Shown here piece after piece: positions 50,702-59,063 of a DNA stretch of 64,000 nt (the first letter of the stretch is position 1; every line of letters begins with the position of its first letter). The notes under the pieces are model-generated. The model ran no database searches and was not told the DNA's origin. It saw only the letters and a program-made list of their open reading frames with translations. The position numbers were made by a program, and so were the translations under genes. Origin of the DNA: DASQPR01 sp963836785 (lineage in GTDB: Bacteria; Actinomycetota; Actinomycetes; Mycobacteriales; Micromonosporaceae); NCBI GenBank assembly GCA_963836785.1, contig CAWIKW010000002.1, forward strand, positions 248,001 through 312,000, given 5' to 3'.

Positions 50702-51238
50702 ATGACGACGCCAGACCAGCCCCCGATTGATCGCGCGGACCAGATCGCCCGAGCGTGGCAGCGCGAGCAGCCGGGCATCCCGGTCGGTTCCATTGGCATC
50801 CTCACCCGCATCCACCAGGCCGCGAAGCTGCTGGCCGACCAGCGGCGGCGAGCGTTGACCAGCATTGGCATGGACGCGGCCACACTCGACTTGCTCAGCA
50901 CGCTGCGCCGGTCCGGACCGCCCTACCGCCTGTCCACGCGGGACCTGACCACCCGATGCCTCGTGACCGCCGGGGCAATCACTCAGCGGGTCGACCGGGC
51001 CGAACGGGACGGCCTGGTACATCGTCTGGCCGTACGCCGCGGCAGCCGCACGGTTCTGGTCGAGCTCACTGATGGAGGCCACCGCGCGGTGGAACGTGCT
51101 GTCGGCGAACTACTGACGCATGAGCAGACTCTCGTCGACCGCATGGATCCGGAGGAGCAACAGGAGCTGGCTCGGCTGCTGGCGGTGTTCCTGCGACGCC
51201 TGCCAACCCCGGGGGAAGCCATCGAACAAGCGGGATAG
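50702..51238 (+). CDS. MarR-family transcriptional regulator
   Basis: 178 residues from ATG at 50702, with no ribosome site. The winged helix includes DAATLDLLSTLRRSGPPYRL, LTTRCLVTAGAITQRVDRAE and the wing VHRLAVRRGSRTVLVELTDGG, typical of MarR. It is divergent from the SDR, with one perfect palindrome in the 49-base gap, fitting repression of both genes and release by a ligand linked to the SDR reaction. Confidence 0.92.
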   Translation: MTTPDQPPIDRADQIARAWQREQPGIPVGSIGILTRIHQAAKLLADQRRRALTSIGMDAATLDLLSTLRRSGPPYRLSTRDLTTRCLVTAGAITQRVDRAERDGLVHRLAVRRGSRTVLVELTDGGHRAVERAVGELLTHEQTLVDRMDPEEQQELARLLAVFLRRLPTPGEAIEQAG

Positions 51239-51336
51239 CTAGCCGGCTGTCGTTGACCGATCTCCTCCTTGAGTCGAACGTGGAACTCGATCCCTCGACC
51301 GATGACCGCGAGATCCGGCTGCCCGAGCCTGGGATC

Positions 51337-52074
51337 ATGACATTTGAGCTAATGAACAAGTCGGGCCCGACGATCGTCGCCGACGGGCTGACCAAGCGCT
51401 ACGGCCGCATCACCGCGATACACGACCTGTCCTTCAGCGTCCGATCCGGCGCGGTTACCGGCTTCTTCGGTCCGAACGGAGCGGGTAAGACTACGGCGCT
51501 GAAGGTGCTCGTCGGGCTCGCCCGTCCGAGCGCCGGGCGCGCCTTCGTCAACGGCGCGCCGGTTGGCGCGGCGAAGCCCGATGCGCGCGCGGTTGGCGTC
51601 TACATCGAGCCGTGCGGCGCGCACCCGGGCCGCACCGGGCGGGCACACCTGCGCGCACTAGCTGCGCTCGCCGGCCTTCCGAACGATCGGGTCGACGAGG
51701 TGCTCGCGGTCGTCGAGCTCGACCGGGCTGGCGGCCGGCGGGTGGGCAAGTACTCGATGGGCATGCGCCAACGCCTCGGGCTTGCCGCGGCACTCCTGGG
51801 CGACCCGGAGATTCTGGTGCTGGACGAGCCGGTCAACGGCCTAGATCCACGGGGCATTGCCTGGCTGCGTGCGCTCCTGCGGGAGCAGGCCGCGCGCGGG
51901 CACACGGTACTGCTCTCCAGCCACGTACTGAGCGAGGCGGCGCAGACCGTCGACGATGTCGTCGTCATTGACCACGGCCGCGTCGTCCATCAGGGCTCGA
52001 TCCGTGATCTGGAGAGCCGCGGCGAGTCACTCGAAGACGCGTACCTCGAGCTGACGGGCGGTGTCGAGTCGTGA
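51337..52074 (+). CDS. ABC transporter ATP-binding protein of the second exporter cassette
   Basis: About 245 residues. ATG at 51337 or 51352 is the likely start, and a TTG at 51253 is less likely. Walker A is GFFGPNGAGKTTALK, the signature SMGMRQRLGLA and Walker B EILVLDEPVNGLDP, with the H-loop in LLSSHVLSEAA. Its DrrA/BcrA-like signature suggests antibiotic or peptide export. It is the first gene of the plus-strand operon ATPase, permease, kinase, regulator. Confidence 0.93.
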   Translation: MTFELMNKSGPTIVADGLTKRYGRITAIHDLSFSVRSGAVTGFFGPNGAGKTTALKVLVGLARPSAGRAFVNGAPVGAAKPDARAVGVYIEPCGAHPGRTGRAHLRALAALAGLPNDRVDEVLAVVELDRAGGRRVGKYSMGMRQRLGLAAALLGDPEILVLDEPVNGLDPRGIAWLRALLREQAARGHTVLLSSHVLSEAAQTVDDVVVIDHGRVVHQGSIRDLESRGESLEDAYLELTGGVES

Positions 52075-52790
52075 CTGGGCTGTTGCGGGGCGAGCTGATG
52101 AAGACGCTGAGCACCCGTACCCTCTACGCCTTCCTCGTCGGCGGAGTCGGCTTCTCCCTCCTCAACGCTGTGGTAATCGCGGTCGCGTCCGGAACGTTGC
52201 GCGGCGTGAACCAGAAGGACGAGGCGCTGTCTTGCCTGCCGATCCTGCTACTGGTCTGGGGCCTCGTCGGCGCGGCCGGCGAGTACCGTCACCGGACCGC
52301 CGCACCCGCGGCGCTGGTGGCCCGGCACGGGCGGGGGATGCTGCTCGCTGCCCGGCTGGTGGCGTACGGGGTGACCGGTCTCGGGTTGGGTACCGTGATG
52401 ACCGGGGCCTCGCTGGCCCTGGGCCTGCCACTGCTCGGCGACCAACCGGGCCCGGATCTCGATCTAGCGCAGATCGGTTCGGTCGTGGCCGGAAACCTCG
52501 CCGCGTGCGTCTTGTCCGCCATCCTCGGCGCGGCGATCGGTGCCCTGGTCCGCAATCAGATCGTCGGGGTGGTTGTGTTGCTCGTGGTGAACTTCGCGGT
52601 GATCCCGCTGATCGCCGGCGCGCAGGAGGGGCTGGCGAACCTCACGCCGTTCGGGGCGTCGTCGATCCTGTCGCGGATGACGCATGACACCACGCTCTCG
52701 GTCGCAGCCGCCGGCCTCGTACTGGCCGCTTGGACGGCGGTCGTGGCTGGTGGGGCGCTCGCTAGCGAGCGTCGGCGCGATCTGGCATGA
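52071..52790 (+). CDS. ABC-2 type permease of the second exporter cassette
   Basis: 239 residues with about six hydrophobic segments (YAFLVGGVGFSLLNAVVIAV, LVAYGVTGLGLGTVMTGASL, IVGVVVLLVVNFAVIPLIAG). The N-terminus GLLRGELMKTLSTRTLYAF is the amphipathic entry helix of ABC-2 permeases. It overlaps the ATPase stop and the kinase start by 4 bases each. Confidence 0.88.
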   Translation: MTGLLRGELMKTLSTRTLYAFLVGGVGFSLLNAVVIAVASGTLRGVNQKDEALSCLPILLLVWGLVGAAGEYRHRTAAPAALVARHGRGMLLAARLVAYGVTGLGLGTVMTGASLALGLPLLGDQPGPDLDLAQIGSVVAGNLAACVLSAILGAAIGALVRNQIVGVVVLLVVNFAVIPLIAGAQEGLANLTPFGASSILSRMTHDTTLSVAAAGLVLAAWTAVVAGGALASERRRDLA

Positions 52791-53968
52791 CGGGTACGGC
52801 CGGAGCACTGATGGCCCGCCTCCGGCAGACCGCCGTTCGCCTGCCCTTCGTCCAGTGGGCGTGGGCCTGGCGAGCGGCGGTACTCGACGTACTCGTCGCG
52901 GTCATCACGACGGGCATCGAGATCGGCCTGCTCGTCGATGGCTCGCTCGGAGTAACGGCGAACGCGGTGCTGCTCACGGTGCTGGCCGGCGCACTCCTCA
53001 CGCTGCGTCGTCGGTTCCCGCTCCTTGTCCTGGGCTCAACCGGCGCACTGACCGCGGTGCTGGTGGTCACGCACGCGTACCCGGGCGGGGCGCCGGTGAT
53101 CGTGGCCATGTACACCGTGGCGGAACTTCGCGAGCGGCGACTGTCGGTGGCTGCGCTCGTGCCGACCGCGGTCCTGCTCGAGGTCGGTTCGGTCAGCTCG
53201 CCGCCCATCGCTATCGGCGCGTGGGCACTCGGCGCGTACGTGCAGACGCGTCATCGCTACACCGCCGCGCTCGAGGAGCGGGCGGCGCAGCTCGAACGTG
53301 AGCGGGACCAGTTGAACCAGATCGCGGCGCAGCGCGAGCGCGCGTCCATCGCGCGCGAACTGCACGACATCGTCGCCCACTCGGTGACCGTGATGCTGCT
53401 CGGCGCGCGCGGTGCACGAGACGTCCTGCGTAGGTCGCCGGCGGCCGCCGAGGACATCCTGGGCGGTGTGGAGACGAGCGCCGAGCAGAGCATCGCCGAG
53501 TTGCGCCGCATTCTTTCCGTGCTGCGCAGCCCGGATGACGTCGCCGAGATCCGCCCGGCGCCGACTCTGGCGGACCTGGGGGAGTTGATCGCCGACTACC
53601 GGACGGCCGGGCTGCCCGTGGAGCTGCGGATCGAAGGGCCGGAACGGCCGCTGCCCAGCGGCGTCGAACTGTCCGTGTATCGCATCGTGGAGGAGGCTCT
53701 GACGAACGTGCTCAAGCACGCGCATCCCCGCGTCGTCGCGGTTGAGCTGCGGTTCCATGGCTCGGCGCTTGAGGTCACGATCGAAGACGACGGTGCCACG
53801 CCGGCGGCGGAACGGCCGGCGGGTGGGTCGGGCCACGGCATCCTGGGCATGCGCGAGCGCGTAGCGGCACTGGGCGGCGTGTTCGAAGCGCGGGCGCGCG
53901 TCGGCGGCGGGTTTCGCGTCGGTGCCTGGCTCCCGATAGGTGCCGCGGCGATCGGCGGTGCGGCGTGA
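52787..53968 (+). CDS. DesK-type sensor histidine kinase of the second cassette
   Basis: 393 residues with an N-terminal membrane domain of about four helices. A coiled linker (LEERAAQLERERDQLNQIAA) leads to the phosphoacceptor His in SIARELHDIVAHSVTVMLLG. The HATPase domain has YRIVEEALTNVLKHAHP and GHGILGMRERVAALGG. It overlaps both neighbours by 4 bases and is expected to phosphorylate the adjacent NarL-type regulator. Confidence 0.94.
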   Translation: MTGTAGALMARLRQTAVRLPFVQWAWAWRAAVLDVLVAVITTGIEIGLLVDGSLGVTANAVLLTVLAGALLTLRRRFPLLVLGSTGALTAVLVVTHAYPGGAPVIVAMYTVAELRERRLSVAALVPTAVLLEVGSVSSPPIAIGAWALGAYVQTRHRYTAALEERAAQLERERDQLNQIAAQRERASIARELHDIVAHSVTVMLLGARGARDVLRRSPAAAEDILGGVETSAEQSIAELRRILSVLRSPDDVAEIRPAPTLADLGELIADYRTAGLPVELRIEGPERPLPSGVELSVYRIVEEALTNVLKHAHPRVVAVELRFHGSALEVTIEDDGATPAAERPAGGSGHGILGMRERVAALGGVFEARARVGGGFRVGAWLPIGAAAIGGAA

Positions 53969-54636
53969 CCATCCGCGTCCTCATCGCCGACGACCAGGAG
54001 CTCGTCCGGACCGGCCTGCACCTGGTCCTGCAGTCGTACGAGGACATCGACGTCGTCGCCGAGGCCGCTGACGGACGCCAGGCGTGGGAGCTGGCGGAGG
54101 AGCTTCGCCCCGACGTGGTGCTGATGGACATCCGCATGCCTCGGATGGACGGAATCGAGGCGACCGCACGGCTGAGTGCGGCGGACCTCGATCCGGCGCC
54201 GCGCGTGCTCATGCTGACCACGTTCGACCTCGACGAATACGTATTCGGCGCACTGCGTGCGGGAGCCGCGGGGTTCGTGCTCAAGGATGCGTCGCGCGAG
54301 CGGCTGGTCGACGCGATTCGCGTCGTCAACGGTGGCGAGGCGCTGCTCTCGCCATCGATTACCCGCCGGCTGATCGAGGAGTTTGCCAGCCGCACCGATC
54401 CGCTCCGCCCGCCGGACGCGGTCATCGCGACCCTCACACCGCGTGAGCGGGAGGCGCTCGGCCTGGTTGCGCGCGGCCTGTCGAATGTTGAGATCGCTCA
54501 GCGCCTGTACGTAACGGAGGCCACGGTGAAAAGCCACGTGAGCAGCGTCCTTGCCAAGCTCGGCCTGCGTGACCGGGTCCAAGCGGTGGTGTTCGCGTAT
54601 GAGAACGGTCTGATCGTCGCGGGCGATGCGAGGTAG
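53965..54636 (+). CDS. NarL/LuxR-family response regulator of the second cassette
   Basis: 223 residues. The receiver domain has VLIADDQELVR, phosphoacceptor Asp in VVLMDIRMPRMDG and Lys in FVLKDASRE. The LuxR domain reads LTPREREALGLVARGLSNVEIA with ATVKSHVSSVLAKLGLRDR. It is the terminal gene of the operon and the partner of the preceding DesK-type kinase. Confidence 0.95.
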   Translation: MTIRVLIADDQELVRTGLHLVLQSYEDIDVVAEAADGRQAWELAEELRPDVVLMDIRMPRMDGIEATARLSAADLDPAPRVLMLTTFDLDEYVFGALRAGAAGFVLKDASRERLVDAIRVVNGGEALLSPSITRRLIEEFASRTDPLRPPDAVIATLTPREREALGLVARGLSNVEIAQRLYVTEATVKSHVSSVLAKLGLRDRVQAVVFAYENGLIVAGDAR

Positions 54637-54791
54637 TGCTCCGAGACATGCAGGGCTGAAGAGCCCGGCCGAACGTTCGGCCGGTCGGATCGTGCTTCGC
54701 ACAGCGCGGGTGCTAGGTCGCGGATTCGGCGTGGGCGAAGGGGCTGGTCACGGGCGCCGCATCCGGCCCGTTCCTCCGGTACTGGTCCGGC

Positions 54792-54797
54792 TATGCT
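54792..54797 (+). promoter_or_regulatory. Candidate -10 of a leaderless promoter
   Basis: TATGCT lies eight bases before the GTG of the DUF1275 gene, and no Shine-Dalgarno is present. Confidence 0.45.
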
Positions 54798-54805
54798 CCG
54801 ATCCC

Positions 54806-55507
54806 GTGACCTCGAAGCCGACGACCGCGACACGGTGGCGGCAGTACCTGCTCGTGCTTCTCGCGGTAACCAGCGGCGCGACCGATGCGATCGGATTTGT
54901 CGCACTCGGCGGGGCGTTCACCAGCGTGATGACCGGAAATATGGTTCTGATCGGCTTGTCGGTGGCCAAATCGGACGGTACCGTCGCCCTTCGCTCGGCG
55001 CTCGCCATCGTGCTGTTCATGGCGGGGTGCGTCATTGGCAGCCGTCTCGCCGGTCAGCCGGCCGACGACGACCCGCTCTGGCCACATCAGGTAACGCGGG
55101 CGATGTGCGTCGAACTGGCGGCGTTCGGCGCGTACGCGATCGGATGGTGGCTGTCTGGGAGCCACCCGATCGGCAACGTGCAACTGCTGCTGCTCAGCGC
55201 GAACGCCATCGCCCTCGGTGTGCAGAGCAGCGCCGTGCTTCGCTTCGGGGTCTCCGGCCTGTCGACGACGTACATGACCGGCACGCTGACCACGATGATG
55301 GCCGCGCTCGCCGCTGGGCGGCACCCGCGTCTGGTGCTGCCGAGCGCCGAGATCATCGCCGGTCTGATCGCCGGCGCCGCGGCCGCGACGCTACTCGTGA
55401 TCTACGCACCGGTGCTTGCACCGCTACTGCAGCTCGGGCTCGTCCTCGTTGTCATCGTCACCGCGACGCTACGGTTCGGCGCACCCAAACCGGCGCTGAT
55501 GCATTAA
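54806..55507 (+). CDS. DUF1275 (YoaK-like) membrane protein
   Basis: 233 residues from GTG at 54806. Six hydrophobic segments are seen. The DUF1275 signature is VTSGATDAIGFVALGGAFTSVMTGNMVLIGL, and LRFGVSGLSTTYMTGTLTTM is a second family block. The family is predicted to be an integral membrane transporter or channel of unknown substrate. A longer frame from 54626 exists, but the family signature and the candidate -10 support the shorter start. Confidence 0.9.
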   Translation: MTSKPTTATRWRQYLLVLLAVTSGATDAIGFVALGGAFTSVMTGNMVLIGLSVAKSDGTVALRSALAIVLFMAGCVIGSRLAGQPADDDPLWPHQVTRAMCVELAAFGAYAIGWWLSGSHPIGNVQLLLLSANAIALGVQSSAVLRFGVSGLSTTYMTGTLTTMMAALAAGRHPRLVLPSAEIIAGLIAGAAAATLLVIYAPVLAPLLQLGLVLVVIVTATLRFGAPKPALMH

Positions 55508-55831
55508 GCGATCGCGGAGATTGCTGACGTAAGAGATTCTGCAAGATCGAATTCCGGCCAACACGGTGTTCCACCGCGCCGCGGCGATCTGGATTGTTGA
55601 GACGGATCAAGGTTCCAGCTAGTCGTGTCAGCTTGATCAGCAGGAAGTCAGGAACGTGTGGAACGCGGCTGATCAATCGGTCGGTCGAGGCCAAAATACG
55701 CCGGGCCCGGCCGCAGCGTGCGATGGTGGAGGGCGGGCATCGACGAGCTCGTCCGCGCTGACGCTGCGCCGGCTCGGCGCTGGCTCCATGCCACATCCCG
55801 TGCTGTTCGCAGTCCGAGGCGAGGAGGCATC
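55508..55831. other. 324-base intergenic region
   Basis: No gene is supported. The sequence is less GC-rich than the genes, with several TGATC/GATCA motifs around 55608-55675. A minus-strand open frame (about 55530-55690) reads somewhat protein-like but has no start or family. GAGGAGG at its right end serves the stress-protein gene. Confidence 0.4.
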
Positions 55832-56260
55832 GTGACTACGCAGCCCGACTCACCAGCTGCGATCGTCGTCGGGATCGACGGGTCCAAATCATCGACGGAG
55901 GCGTTAGGTTGGGCGCTGCGTCGGGCGCGCCTCGACGGGTCGCCGATCGAGGCGGTGACCGCGTGGCAGTACCCGATCATTTACGGGTGGGCGTTGCCGT
56001 CAACTGGAGACTACGACCACCGGCACATCGCCCAGGAGATGCTCGATGGTGTCATCGCGGACGTGGCGGGATCAGACTCAGCGGTTGCAATCCATGATCG
56101 GGTCGTGGAGGGCCACCCCATCGGGGTGCTGCTCGACGCAGCCAGCGAGGCGCAGCTTCTCGTGGTCGGCCGTGGTGGTGACGGCTCCGGCCGGACGCTC
56201 GGCTCGGTGAGCCAGCACTGTACGCAGCACTCGCCGTGTCCCGTCGTGGTCGTCCGCTAG
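55832..56260 (+). CDS. Universal stress protein (UspA family)
   Basis: 142 residues from GTG at 55832, with GAGGAGG five bases upstream. One UspA domain is present: AIVVGIDGSKSSTEALGWAL at the start, and the ATP-binding loop LLVVGRGGDGSGRTLGSVSQHCTQHSPCPVVVV. The G-2x-G-9x-G(S/T) pattern is present. It is a cytoplasmic protein that typically responds to stasis or hypoxia. It stands as a single gene. Confidence 0.93.
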   Translation: MTTQPDSPAAIVVGIDGSKSSTEALGWALRRARLDGSPIEAVTAWQYPIIYGWALPSTGDYDHRHIAQEMLDGVIADVAGSDSAVAIHDRVVEGHPIGVLLDAASEAQLLVVGRGGDGSGRTLGSVSQHCTQHSPCPVVVVR

Positions 56261-56354
56261 GACGGTGCCCCGTGAGCGGGCACCATGCTTGACTGCTATC
56301 GAGGTGGCGGGCCGTACAACCGCTGGTGATCTCGGCCACCAACCGTGCGCACGG

Positions 56355-56855
56355 TCACGGGTTTTGCTGCCTGACCGTGGCTGGGATGATCCGGTAGTCG
56401 CGCTGAAACACGAGATTGTGCACCTCGGCCGACGCGATCTGGCGAAAGGTAGCCAGTTTCGCTGCGGCCTGCTCCTGGGTGAAGACGTTGAGTGGCCAGT
56501 CGCGGACGGTGCCTCCACGCAGATGCGGGTGGTGAAACCCGGCGCCGTAGAACACGTGAAGCGTGATGGGGCTGATGCTCGCATCCCGCTGCTCGGGCCA
56601 CGTCAACGCCCAGATCGCATCGACGCCGTCTGTGGTCGAACGCAAGCCTGTGGCCAGGATTTCGCCGGTGCCAAGAAGCAGGTCGTCGTTGATCTCGCTG
56701 AGAGCCTGCCGGGCGTAGCGGTCAAGGAGAGCGACCGCGTTAGCGAACAAGCGCTCCTTGTCCCGACGGGAGACTGCGTCGCCGTGTACGCCGTCACGAA
56801 GGTCGGCGAAATGCCTCAATAGCTCTACGGTGTAGTCGAGTCGGGAGTCGTCCAT
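56355..56855 (-). CDS. Conserved hypothetical protein
   Basis: 166 residues from ATG at 56855, with GGAG six bases upstream. The N-terminal half is helical (LDYTVELLRHFADLRDG, KERLFANAVALLDRYARQAL). The C-terminal half is beta-rich (SPITLHVFYGAGFHHPHLRG, VHNLVFQRDYRIIP). No family or catalytic motif is recognised, though HVFYGAGFHHPHLRGG is reminiscent of cupin-like strands. It lies between a Usp gene and a methyltransferase. The function is unknown. Confidence 0.7.
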   Translation of the reverse strand: MDDSRLDYTVELLRHFADLRDGVHGDAVSRRDKERLFANAVALLDRYARQALSEINDDLLLGTGEILATGLRSTTDGVDAIWALTWPEQRDASISPITLHVFYGAGFHHPHLRGGTVRDWPLNVFTQEQAAAKLATFRQIASAEVHNLVFQRDYRIIPATVRQQNP

Positions 56856-57037
56856 GGCTGCTCCAACCAGTTGCGATGGGCATTCGACCGCGGCAGCGTT
56901 GGCCGACTTGCGCGATGATCGAGCAAAGTCCGCATGTCCAGATCGTAGGGCCGCAACCGCGCAATCCGCCCCGACATTGCGCGTATCAACCGTCACGCGA
57001 TCCGCTCGTCGATCTCCGTCGAGGTGGGCACCGAGGG

Positions 57038-57781
57038 TCAGGCGCGCCTTAGCACTAGGGTCGCGAAGCCCAACACATCGCGGTAGCCGCGCAGCCACTG
57101 GTCCCGGTGCTTGCGCGCGACCGCGAGTGCTTCGGCGGCGTCGGGGTGGCCGGGGTTGTCGACCGCCCACTCGGTGAGTGAGCCGATCCAGGACCACTCG
57201 TAGTTGTCCCACTCGGCAGCATCGCTGACGTGTGCGTACACCGGGGTCCAGCCGGACTGTTCGGCGACGTCGACCAAGCCGGCAAGATCGGTGAAGTCCT
57301 CGGGTGTCGTGCCGAGCGCGGACAGGGCTTCGGGAGTCGGCGGGGCCTGCCAGAAGCCATCGCCAATCAGCAGAATGCCGTCGGTGTTCACGTGCCGGCC
57401 GGCCATCTGCAGCGTCCCGAGGAATCCGTCGAACACGTGGGTTGACCCGACGCACAGTACGAGGTCGTAGTCGCCGTCCGGCACATACGTCCGGGCGTCG
57501 CGCTCGTGCAGCGTGAGCCGGTCGGCCAGGCCCCGTTCCGCAGCGGCTGCCGCGGCGCGTTCGAGGGCGTACGGGCTCAGCTCGACACCGTCCGCGTGTC
57601 CGTCGGGGTAGTGAGCGAGGGCTTGTAGGGCCCAAGCGGCCTCCCCGCAGCCGAGGTCGAGGATCCGTGCCGCCGGTCGCCGGTCAGCCCGGCGGAGGAG
57701 CCGGTTGACGTTGACGCCGGAAATCGGTGCCGCAATGGGGTGATGTGAGTGCGCGATGCTGCTGAGCCGTTGACGATCCAC
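57038..57781 (-). CDS. SAM-dependent methyltransferase
   Basis: 247 residues from GTG at 57781. The class I methyltransferase motif I is ARILDLGCGEAAWALQAL, motif II DGVELSPYALERA and motif IV DYDLVLCVGSTHVF. The C-terminal part has many Trp and acidic residues (AEWDNYEWSWIGSLTEW). It is a cytoplasmic small-molecule methyltransferase of unknown substrate. It is divergent from the NYN-OST-HTH gene, with a 103-base gap. Confidence 0.9.
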   Translation of the reverse strand: MDRQRLSSIAHSHHPIAAPISGVNVNRLLRRADRRPAARILDLGCGEAAWALQALAHYPDGHADGVELSPYALERAAAAAAERGLADRLTLHERDARTYVPDGDYDLVLCVGSTHVFDGFLGTLQMAGRHVNTDGILLIGDGFWQAPPTPEALSALGTTPEDFTDLAGLVDVAEQSGWTPVYAHVSDAAEWDNYEWSWIGSLTEWAVDNPGHPDAAEALAVARKHRDQWLRGYRDVLGFATLVLRRA

Positions 57782-57871
57782 CAGTCACAGTGAACACGAA
57801 CGCCGTCAGGGTTGGCGTTTCGCCCCTCGTACCTGTCGGCGCTGGCACGGACTGTGCGGCGCCGACGGGCG

Positions 57872-57877
57872 TACGCT
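57872..57877 (+). promoter_or_regulatory. Candidate -10 of a leaderless promoter
   Basis: TACGCT lies seven bases before the GTG of the NYN-OST-HTH gene, with no Shine-Dalgarno between them. Confidence 0.45.
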
Positions 57878-57884
57878 GGCGCAC

Positions 57885-58964
57885 GTGGATCAAGAAGAGC
57901 GCATCGCCCTGTTCCTTGACTACGAGAATCTGGCGCTTGGTGCGCGCGACCATCTTGGTGGCATGAAGTTCGACCTGCGGCCCATCGCCGATGCGCTCGC
58001 CGAGCGGGGGCGAGTGGTGGTACGTCGCGCCTACGCCGACTGGTCCTACTTCGATGAGGACCGTCGGATGCTCACCCGGTCACACGTCGAGCTGATCGAC
58101 ATGCCGCAGCGCATGGGCGCCTCGCGCAAGAACGCCGCCGACATCAAGATGGCCGTGGACGCCCTGGAGCTGGCCTTCGAGCGGGACTACATATCAACGT
58201 TTGTGTTTTGCACCGGCGACAGCGACTTCACACCACTGGTTCACAAGCTCCGCGAGCTCAACAAACGCGTCATCGGTGTCGGAATTGAAAAGACAACCTC
58301 GGCGCTTCTGCCGCCGGCGTGCGACGAGTTCCTCTACTACGATCGCCTCGAGGGTGTCGAGATCCCGCCGACACGTTCCCGGCGGAGCCGGCCGGCCCGA
58401 TCTCCGGACGCGGAACCGCAGCCGATGGAGCGGGAACCCGAAGCCCAGCCGGTGGCGGATGCGTCCACACGCGATGTCGACACGCTCGCTGTGCTCGTTG
58501 CCCAGACCGTCGCCGGTCTTCAACGCAGTTCCGGCGGCGCGGTAACCGCGTCGACGCTCAAGCGCACCCTGCTCCGGAAGGATCCAACCTTCAACGAGGC
58601 CGACTACGGGTTCCGCGCCTTTGGCGAACTCCTGCGCCACCTGGCCGAGCGCAACGTCGTTGAGCTGATTGAAGGGCCCGCGAAGGGCGATCCCGAAGTT
58701 AGCCTTCCGGAGCACGGCGACCGGGAGGCGGCGTTCAGCCTGCTGCGCGCCGTGGTTGTCGATCTGGCGGGCAGCGACGGGTCGGTTGCGCTGTCCGGTC
58801 TGAAGAATCAGCTGCGCAAGGTACGGCCGGACTTCAGCGAGAAGAAGCTCGGGTACGGCAGCTTTCTCCAGTTCTGCAAGGCGGCCGCCACCGCCGGGGT
58901 CGTCGATCTACAGTGGAGCCCCGACGCCGACGATTACCTCCTTACCGCCAAGTCCCAAACCTGA
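57885..58964 (+). CDS. NYN-domain ribonuclease with two OST-HTH (LOTUS) modules
   Basis: 359 residues. The N-terminal NYN/PIN-like nuclease (1-150) has acidic catalytic positions Asp12 in LFLDYENLALG, Asp86 in KNAADIKMAVDAL, Asp92, and Asp112/Asp114 in FCTGDSDFTPLV. A Pro/Arg/Glu-rich linker (about 160-200) leads to two OST-HTH/LOTUS modules. The first (about 204-280) includes VTASTLKRTLLRKDPTFNEA with YGFRAFGELLRHLAERNVVEL. The second (about 283-355) includes VALSGLKNQLRKVRPDF with YGSFLQFCKAAATAGVVDL. LOTUS domains bind RNA or helicases in animal germline proteins. A role in RNA turnover is inferred. Confidence 0.92.
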   Translation: MDQEERIALFLDYENLALGARDHLGGMKFDLRPIADALAERGRVVVRRAYADWSYFDEDRRMLTRSHVELIDMPQRMGASRKNAADIKMAVDALELAFERDYISTFVFCTGDSDFTPLVHKLRELNKRVIGVGIEKTTSALLPPACDEFLYYDRLEGVEIPPTRSRRSRPARSPDAEPQPMEREPEAQPVADASTRDVDTLAVLVAQTVAGLQRSSGGAVTASTLKRTLLRKDPTFNEADYGFRAFGELLRHLAERNVVELIEGPAKGDPEVSLPEHGDREAAFSLLRAVVVDLAGSDGSVALSGLKNQLRKVRPDFSEKKLGYGSFLQFCKAAATAGVVDLQWSPDADDYLLTAKSQT

Positions 58965-59063
58965 GCGCTGCTAGGCGCTACACCGCGGCTGAGTCAGAGC
59001 AATCTCGCGTCCGTGTCGTGGCGCGCGTGAACGTCCGGCACATGACGTAAACCTGTGTCGATG

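Noticed and set aside
55530..55690. Protein-like minus-strand frame between the DUF1275 and stress-protein genes
   Set aside because: It reads plausibly for about 50 residues but has no start, ribosome site or recognised family, so it is not listed as a gene.
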